From contig OZ026600.1 in the NCBI GenBank assembly GCA_964020085.1, positions 13,922,135-13,986,134 on the forward strand: a stretch of DNA of 64,000 bases, given 5' to 3'. Made by a program: the position numbers and the translations under genes. The number at the start of each line of letters is the position of its first letter. Position 1 is the first letter of the stretch. This stretch comes from Micromussa lordhowensis. Lineage: Eukaryota > Cnidaria > Anthozoa > Scleractinia > Lobophylliidae. The notes under the pieces were generated by a model. The model saw nothing but the letters and a program-made list of their open reading frames with translations, made no database searches and was not told the DNA's origin. Below are positions 57,301 to 64,000 of this stretch, one piece after another.

Positions 57301-57905
57301 GATTTCCTTGTTAAACCATACTCTGATAAACACTGGGTTTCCTTGGACAAGTACAGAATGTATTATCAAATCAAACTAAATCCTAAATCCTATCCTGTAA
57401 TGATAGCGACCCTTAGTTACAGACTGTTCACATGTACATCATTTTTGTTGTGACACTAATGAAGTGTTCATGAAAGTTTTGCTCTCTAATATAAAAATAA
57501 TCTGCACTGTTAGTGTGAATGGATAGATTTAATATTGAAATTGAAACCTCCTGGTTCTCCAGATTAAGTTTTATTTTATGGTTGTTTGTGTTTGTTCGAA
57601 TGTGTTTCACCCTAACATTTTTCTGGCGCAAAACAATAAAAGTGGATTATTTACCTTGCATCTACATACAATAATTCCAGTATTTAGCATGGACAAACCT
57701 ACATTTGAACTTGCTATATCAAGAAAAATATGTCCCTTAGCCTTACTGGCAAATAACATCATTATATACTTAAAAATCAATTATGTAGCCAAGTTGGAGT
57801 TTCTTCAAATTAAAAGCCCTCTGACAGAAACTAATTTTCTTGACTCAATCATCTTTCACTGTATGTCTCTTCTGATGCATATCCATTATTTTATCTTTAT
57901 TTTAA

Positions 57906-58090
57906 GAATTGCAAGTAAACAGAAAAACGTTTAAGTTTAAAAGATATGTTTCGACAGATTCTGTTATGTTCAATTGATTAATTTATAAAGCGTACATCAA
58001 TCAATTTGTAAATCGATCAACTGAAGATGACAGGAGAACCTGTCAAAACATGTCTTAAACTTAAAAGTTTTGTTGTTTACTTGAAATTCC
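57906..58090. repeat. 52-bp inverted repeat with hairpin (Penelope-tail-like)
   Basis: Arms 57906-57958 and 58039-58090 share GCAAGTAAAC and TTTAAGTTTAA..GACATGTTTTGACAG-type sequence. Within the right arm GACAGGAGAACCTGTC is a perfect 6-bp hairpin followed by AAAACATG, reminiscent of the hammerhead-type tails elsewhere in the window. It lies 60 bp before exon F. Confidence 0.55.
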
Positions 58091-58150
58091 TGACTTCCCT
58101 GCTACTACATGTATCAAGACCCTTTGGAATCTTCATTTAAATAACTACAG

Positions 58151-58280
58151 GATGAAGCTCAGAGTGCCTGTGATCTATCAGGAAGTGCTGAGTTGGATAG
58201 TATTGTGTTAGCACTTAGTAAAGAGGTGATTGATGATTTTCCAGTGTCAGATCCACGATGGGCAGAATCTATTCCAGCAG
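58151..58280 (+). CDS. NUP133: NUP133-like host gene, exon F
   Basis: A 130-bp exon, acceptor AACTACAG, donor GCAG/GTCAGT, phase 0 to 1. It ends DDFPVSDPRWAESIP, nearly identical to the conserved SDPRWAES signature of NUP133. Confidence 0.9.
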
Positions 58281-58984
58281 GTCAGTGAATTTGTAACTTA
58301 TTGGATACAAAATACAAATGCTCTTGTCTCTGTATCATTTAATTCAAGAGCATTTTGGTAGTAGAACGAGTTCACATGAGTCAATTTAATATGCTAATCA
58401 GAACCCATAAATACTTACATGTATGTGATGGGGACATTAGGGGTTCTGAAGACTGCAAACAGGAAAAGCGTCAAATACCATAATATCAAAAAAGTATCAC
58501 CACATAGTGTAATACTTCAATACCGAGTTGTAACTCAATGTCATACTGAAACCACTACTCTGTACATAATCAAGTTTAGAGTAAACGTAATAACAATTAT
58601 GAATTTGTTACTGAACAAGAAAGGGACAATGTCATGAATTGTGCATATGCAATGTTTCGTTTAAAACTTGAGAACTTCAGGAAGATTTTTTTTTTTAAGT
58701 TTGAGTTCAGCCAATTCAAAATACTGTCGACTAGTAGAACCAGTTGTGGTATGTGAACAAAAGGAAACTTACCGTGATTAATAGGCAAACCTATCATAAA
58801 GGGATAATTAGAAAGGAAAAATGTTTTCTAGTTGTTGTGGGCAAGTTTAGTGACCCTGTCAGCCCTGAATACGTTGCTTCCATGCAGTAATTGCAGAGTC
58901 CAGTTTATGTATTCAGTGCATCTTGACCTCCTAATCACAATTATCTTAGAAATTTGTATTCACTTAGCTTTTAACTGACACATT

Positions 58985-59560
58985 TAATGTAGAATTCTGT
59001 GGAGATATGTTACAGAATACAATTGAAAAAAACAGTGCATGATTTGAGATGGTTAACAATCAATTTGACTGTTATTTTAGTGAAATACAGCATGATTTTT
59101 GGGCTCTTTATCACACCGTGATGTGTTACAAATCTGTATTCTAATTATCTGTTAATTGGTGTATTAGATTTAGAAATCTGTTAAGATAAATTATACTGGA
59201 CAAAAAATTTACATGACCCACTATTAGCAATTATGAAGTTAAAAGATACATGGGTCATGTTGCAATTCAACAGTAACTAGAGTGAAATATGGCATGATTT
59301 TTAGGCTATTTAACACATCTTGACCTTTAAATTGTCACGTTCTCCAGAATTTGCATTAGTTAGCTTTAATATGGTGTATAGAACTTGGAAATCCTTGGAG
59401 GTTTATTAGAGAATTTTTTTTTACAGAAGATGGGTAGCACTGTTAATTTGAAAGATGTGTGGATCGTGTTGTAATTCGACAGTAACTAGAGTGAAATACT
59501 GCAAGATCTGTAAGCTATTTTCGCTGCTTGACCATTACATCATTATGTACTGTACAACCT
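58985..59560 (+). repeat. About 200-bp diverged tandem repeat, three copies
   Basis: AGTGAAATAYRGCATGATTT-type landmarks at 59089, 59281 and 59490, followed by CTATTT-like and CTTGACC-like blocks. Copies are strongly diverged. Confidence 0.6.
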
Positions 59561-60221
59561 GCATGATTGTAGCTGTAAGCACATGTAGCAGTATTAAGCA
59601 GTAGATATGCAAAAATATTTGCACGAAATATTATTAGTACTGGCAAATTCTGAAATTGAATGCAAACTGACCTCAAAATAATTTAGTTTTGAAAATCTAC
59701 TTTCTCTTAGCTCTAAAAGAACACAATACTGTTAGATATGCGGTTAGATATTCCTTCAAAAGGAATTTGAAGTCCATATGGAAAAGTTAACCTTTACATG
59801 CACAGCTTGTGACACTGTCCCTTTCTGTCAGATTTAGACAAAATAAACAAAATAGGTAACATCCATTGGCGTTTTGGCTAATAATAATATTAACAAAAAC
59901 ATACTAACCACTTTCCAATTGTGACACAAAGAATTGCGGTTTTCTGTTACCACGAGAGCTGGGTTTCATTGGGATGTCCAATTGGAAACTGGAAAAGGAC
60001 ATAATCAATGACTTGGTCTTTGAGACCTTTGATCTTGCCACAAATCCGTCAAGCAGAGTTGAATTTGGAAGTAAGGAAGATTTTGCAACTGGGTAAAAAT
60101 ATTGAAATAACTGAAAAATGTCCCACTCATCTGTACATTAGTTTACAATTTGTAGTTTAATTTATTTTATATGGAATATATATGGGTGTTTTATATCAGA
60201 TTCACATATTCTCGCCTTTGA

Positions 60222-60971
60222 CTTAAAGTGCCTATAACATGAAAAATAGTTGCTACGTATTTGAAAGGCTTTTCGAAATACAGAAGAATGGTGTTTCCCT
60301 TTTTAGAATATCTTTTTTGTTTTAGAGATACCGGCGTTTTTGTATTGTTCAAATTAGGGAAGTGATGACGTCGTGAGGTTTACAAGTAAAATACTGAATA
60401 AAGAATATCTCTGGAAATATTGTAGCTGTGTTCTTCAAACATGGCACCAGAAATGTTCATCACAAAAGAAAAAACACCTGTTGCGGTGTTGCCATGACAA
60501 CAGTTTTGCCGCTGGTCCTTTCTTAGATAAAACTGAAATTCCCAGTTTTTTGTCTTAACCAAGGACCATCTACTCCAGCCATGTCTGTTCCTGGCAGGAC
60601 CCTCTGTCCCACTTTAAAGGGTTGAAAATGAGGATATTTGGTTTTTGACAGAAAGAAACTGGAACCGAAAGAGTTCCCATGGCAACAACACTGTAGGTGT
60701 CATTTGGTTTCTTTTGTGATGTACATTTCTGGTGCCAAGTTTGAGGAACACTGCTTCAATATTTCCGGAGATATTCTTCATTCAGTATTGTACCACTTTA
60801 GTTGCCAACCTCATGACGTCATCACTTTCCTAATTTGCATAATACAAAAATGTCAATATATACAAAACAAAAAAAGGTATTCTAAAAAAGAAAATGCCAT
60901 GCTTCTATAAATTATTTTGAAAAGCCTTTCAAATGTGCTGCAATAATTTTTCATGTCATATGCACTTTAAG
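60222..60971. mobile_element. 750-bp foldback MITE
   Basis: CTTAAAGTGCCTATAACATG at the left is mirrored by CATGTCATATGCACTTTAAG at the right. Pairing extends about 300 bp inward on each side: GAAAGGCTTTTC, GATGACGTC, ATATCTC, GGCACCAGAAATGT, CAAAAGAAA and TGCCATG..CAACA all recur inverted. No coding potential. It lies in intron F-G, so the pre-mRNA could form a long hairpin. Confidence 0.85.
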
Positions 60972-61111
60972 GTTGTAGAACTGTACAATCTCCCAGCTCA
61001 TTTTGTATATATGTCTATATTTACTTGTTTATTACTTGGACTTGATCTGGTACTTACATTTAATGTCATGGTAAGAACTAAGACTAATCAACACTTGACA
61101 TGATGTAACAG

Positions 61112-61221
61112 GTGGCATATCTGCATCAACTTCACTGATCATCCTTCATCAGCTGCAAGACAAGTTAAAAGCTCACTCCTTCATGGTAGAGTTTTTGAAG
61201 AGTGTTGGCCTGTGGCAAAAG
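61112..61221 (+). CDS. NUP133: NUP133-like host gene, exon G
   Basis: A 110-bp exon, acceptor GATGTAACAG, donor AAAG/GTCAGA, phase 1 to 0. STSLIILHQLQDKLKAHSFM is a highly conserved NUP133 helix pair. The next exon was not found up to 64000, so the intron is at least 2.8 kb. Confidence 0.9.
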
Positions 61222-63229
61222 GTCAGAGATTTCATTTATTTTTGTTAACATACAAACACTAATCATTTTTAACTTGTGATTTGCATGCATGCACAAAAGC
61301 GAGTTGCAGGTATGATGTGAAGAATGGCACTCTCTCGCTCACTTGATTGGCCAATTCCTGTAAACTTTTCTTTGGTTTTATGGCTTGTGCATTTATTTGA
61401 AAGTTTTTGCTAAGTGATAAACAAACAAAAAATGGGAACCTTTGTTGCTGAGAATAGTGTAGCGTGAAAAAGTGGCCAATGATTACCTTAAACCTTTTTT
61501 TCATCTGTGAATTATTTTGAGTTTCCCTAATCTACTTTTGTCTGATGCAGCATATATATTTCATTTATGGCTTCAGTACTTCTATTTTTCAATATGTGAC
61601 TGTACACAGGAAAACATGCTTTAAAGCTTATCCATTAAACAGGTGAAACCGTTAACCATCCATTAGTTACCTACCGGTAATACCTTTTTGGTAGAAAGTT
61701 TTCTCAGAAATGTTAGATGTGTTAAACTAACCATTAGCTTTGAACATCAGAACGTTAAAACGGAAATTGTAAGCTTTAGATGTTAGCCATCATACAATTA
61801 GAACGGAAAGCCTCACCACTGCAGGGCCGTTAAAAAATAACAGCATCTGTTAAACGGTAATATAACTGTTTACTATCCATTAGAATGGCCAGGCATAGGT
61901 TATAAGTAAGGAAATCTGTGTACTGCAAGACGTACAATAGTCTTGTTTGCGTTACAGAGACTGAGTAAGTGATGTGGTTAAAGAGGGAATAAGTTGAGTA
62001 CCTTTATTCCGGGTTTATTGTGTGTATTAATCTAGCTTGAGACTCGACGAATATATATATATAAACTCCAAGTCAAGTTTGTCCATCATTGTAAGCATGG
62101 GAACATCATAAAGCCTTGGACTTTATGGCTGTGAAGTCAATGAAAAAATTATTATCACATGAGTTCCACTGAAACACTGAGTCCCAGAGTCATGTAACAC
62201 TGGTCATCAAAATGCTAGTTTTCCACGGATTACAGTGAAATGTAATTTCTCATTGTTATTTTCTTAGTACCATGACAACAGAAAACTGTTGTGATGACCA
62301 ATAAAACTGCCTTCTAGTAAAGCACAAATCAGGGTTGTGAACAAACAAGTTATTCAAAAAAATTTAGCTTAAATAATTGCTTGGAACTTTCAAATGACGA
62401 ACTTGACTTGATGACCCTAGCAAGTACACAAGCTTTCGCTCATTATGACTCCAGTGGAACTTAACAAAAGAGGAGCCCTCTACTATCAGTCAGTGCCATT
62501 TTTCAGGAAAATGATTAGTGTGTCCGAAAAATAAAATAAGGGGAAGAAAAGGGAAAAAGAAAGAAAATCAAGAAAAAGGAAAAATACCAGAGTGCTGCAG
62601 ATTCAAACTGAAGACCTCTTCCTTGCAGTGTGGATTGAAAGGTTATGAACTACAAGACCATCTACGCAGTCATTGAAATTTACAGGGAAATATCAAATTA
62701 ATTCCGTAGTATTAAAGATGCTGATTTTTTGTTGCTTCCACCACGGACTCGAAAGACTCAAGTTGTTGAAGTTAAGCTGCTCATCGAGAGTCCGATTGTC
62801 TTCTATTCCTGAAGCACTATCAACATTGCAAAAAGGTTGTAAGCTTTGCAAATGTTTATGAACTGGAGTCGTTCATTGTTTTGAGGAAAAGTATTTGTGC
62901 TTTGCAACCTTGAAATTGCACGGGTAAACAGTTTTATGGATACCCTTAATTATGGTTCATTGATAGATCAATCAATATGAACCAAATGAATACAAACTTA
63001 AAGAAGGAATGCAACTAGTAAAAAGAAAGAAGCCGAAAAATGTATTTACATTTGGCGGAGCTAAACTGTAAGTGACTGCGACAAAGAATGTAAATATTTT
63101 CCTGTTGGCATGAAATGCTCGCGTGCCACTTTGGCATTAAGTTATTCTATTGTTGCAAGCATATATAAGGTTTAACAGGTTGTAATGCATTCATCTCAGC
63201 TCTGGAACATTCAAATTTTAATCGTTATA
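61222..63229. other. Intron after exon G: no gene recognised
   Basis: AT-rich with runs such as (TA)n near 62052. A tRNA-like B box (minus, near 62605) is too degenerate to call. The following NUP133 exon is not found here. Confidence 0.4.
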
Positions 63230-64000
63230 ATGCCTTCCAATAACGATTCAGACCTTGCAAAATCCTTGTCTGATCTCAAAGAGGAGTTACGTTCTGGCTT
63301 TTCTTCGTTAAAGAGGGAGTTGGTTGAAGAAAACACTTTGGTGATAAAGAAATTAAGGTCAACAGCTTCATCGACGCCTAAATTTAAGAAGAAAGGGAAC
63401 GAAAAGCAGTTTGAAGTCAGCTCACAAGTCCTGAATCACGTTCAGTCGGCTTCTTTGTTCCTTGCAGCTACTCTGCCTCAGGTTGAAAAAGCCCTTGAAG
63501 AATGAAAAGAAGGTGAGAAGCTTGCCCACATGAATAAGCTTATTCTTATTGCTGATTCTGCTGAAGAAGGTTGGGAAGTAGTTAACGAATATCAACGCAG
63601 GGATCTGGCCGAAGATAGCGATGACGACAAAAGAATAAGGCAGGCCGAAGCAAGAGCCTTTCAGAAACGAAGACATGCCCAATCGCAAACGAAGATACCC
63701 AATTTTTCTCAGGGCTTGCCATATGCACTGTTTTCCAGCACTGTGTGTGCCAGTTCTCCTTTTCCTCTACTGCAGCCCTCTGTATTTCCTACAGCGTTCC
63801 AGAATCCGTACACTGGGAACTGGCCCAAGGCACCTCCTGGCTTGCGTGGGGGATCCTGCTTCATGTGTGGAAAGTTTGGTCACTTTCGAAGTCAGTGCCC
63901 CGTCCTGAATTACCAGCCTTCAGCAAATCAGCCTTACAAGTGTCTGATGATCTGTGAACCCTCCCAATCCCTACAGAACAGAGATAAGTCATTAAACTAT
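63230..64000 (+). pseudogene. Retrotransposon Gag-like protein with zinc knuckle, one stop, incomplete at window end
   Basis: ATG 63230 opens an amphipathic, coiled-coil-like N terminus (DLAKSLSDLKEELRSGFSSL) and KFKKKGNEKQFE. A TGA at 63503-63505 interrupts; the same frame continues (LILIADSAEEGWEVVNEYQR) to an acidic segment and a Pro-rich stretch. It then reaches a CCHC knuckle, CFMCGKFGHFRSQC, near 63858-63900. This order matches Gag-like first proteins of cnidarian DIRS/tyrosine-recombinase retroelements, where the knuckle binds nucleic acid. The element type is an inference since no RT is in view. Confidence 0.6.

Noticed and set aside
62585..62690. Possible tRNA or SINE head (minus strand)
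   Set aside because: The B-box-like TTTGAATCT and A-box-like words are too degenerate and no cloverleaf forms.

Overview
Eukaryotic nuclear DNA, AT-rich, from an animal. The transposon mix (Helentron-type Helitron, BEL/Pao, THAP-DDE and Harbinger transposases, Penelope-like tails, Polinton-type polymerase, tRNA-SINE) and the intron-rich host gene fit an anthozoan cnidarian, most likely a stony coral. Species cannot be told from the sequence. No bacterial operons, rRNA or CRISPR were seen.

Region 1 (1-13.3 kb) is a Helentron-like rolling-circle transposon neighbourhood on the + strand. It has a PHD-finger/Ulp1-type cysteine protease (1-1020, frameshifted at its end), a giant Rep/helicase polyprotein (1455-8507), its tail carrying the last helicase motif and an APE-like endonuclease (10244-11056), and a spliced RPA-like single-strand-binding protein (11837-13309). 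The polyprotein has a two-helix membrane segment and then a 2A-type ribosome-skipping motif near its N terminus. A 1.73-kb non-coding insertion flanked by TTT breaks the helicase just before its final motif.

Region 2 (13.3-17.8 kb) holds diverged repeats, a decayed THAP-DDE transposase (minus strand), two small hydrophobic reading frames possibly from a Polinton-like element, a Penelope-like tail with a hammerhead-like motif, and a THAP-type exon.

Region 3 (17.81-25.45 kb) looks like one 7.6-kb DNA transposon with inverted CAGTACCG... ends and TA target duplications. Inside the ends are 22-bp minisatellites and two large inverted arrays of 212-217-bp repeats. Two divergent genes flank the right-hand array: a BEN-domain protein (minus) and a two-intron Tc1-like DD34E transposase (plus). 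This is the most unusual object in the window.

Region 4 (25.46-37.6 kb) has a BEL/Pao retrotransposon with both LTRs (minus), a second THAP/DDE transposase remnant (plus), Harbinger remnants (transposase tail plus Myb-like partner), and a LINE 3' end (minus).

Region 5 (37.9-61.2 kb) is a host gene: seven small + strand exons, with consistent splice phases apart from one suspected missing exon, encoding part of nucleoporin NUP133. Its introns are packed with mobile DNA: a second BEL/Pao copy, an L1-like LINE, a SINE, nested pogo/Tigger-like MITEs, foldback elements, a decayed protein-primed DNA polymerase, and Penelope-like tails. The window ends (63.2-64 kb) in a zinc-knuckle Gag-like reading frame.
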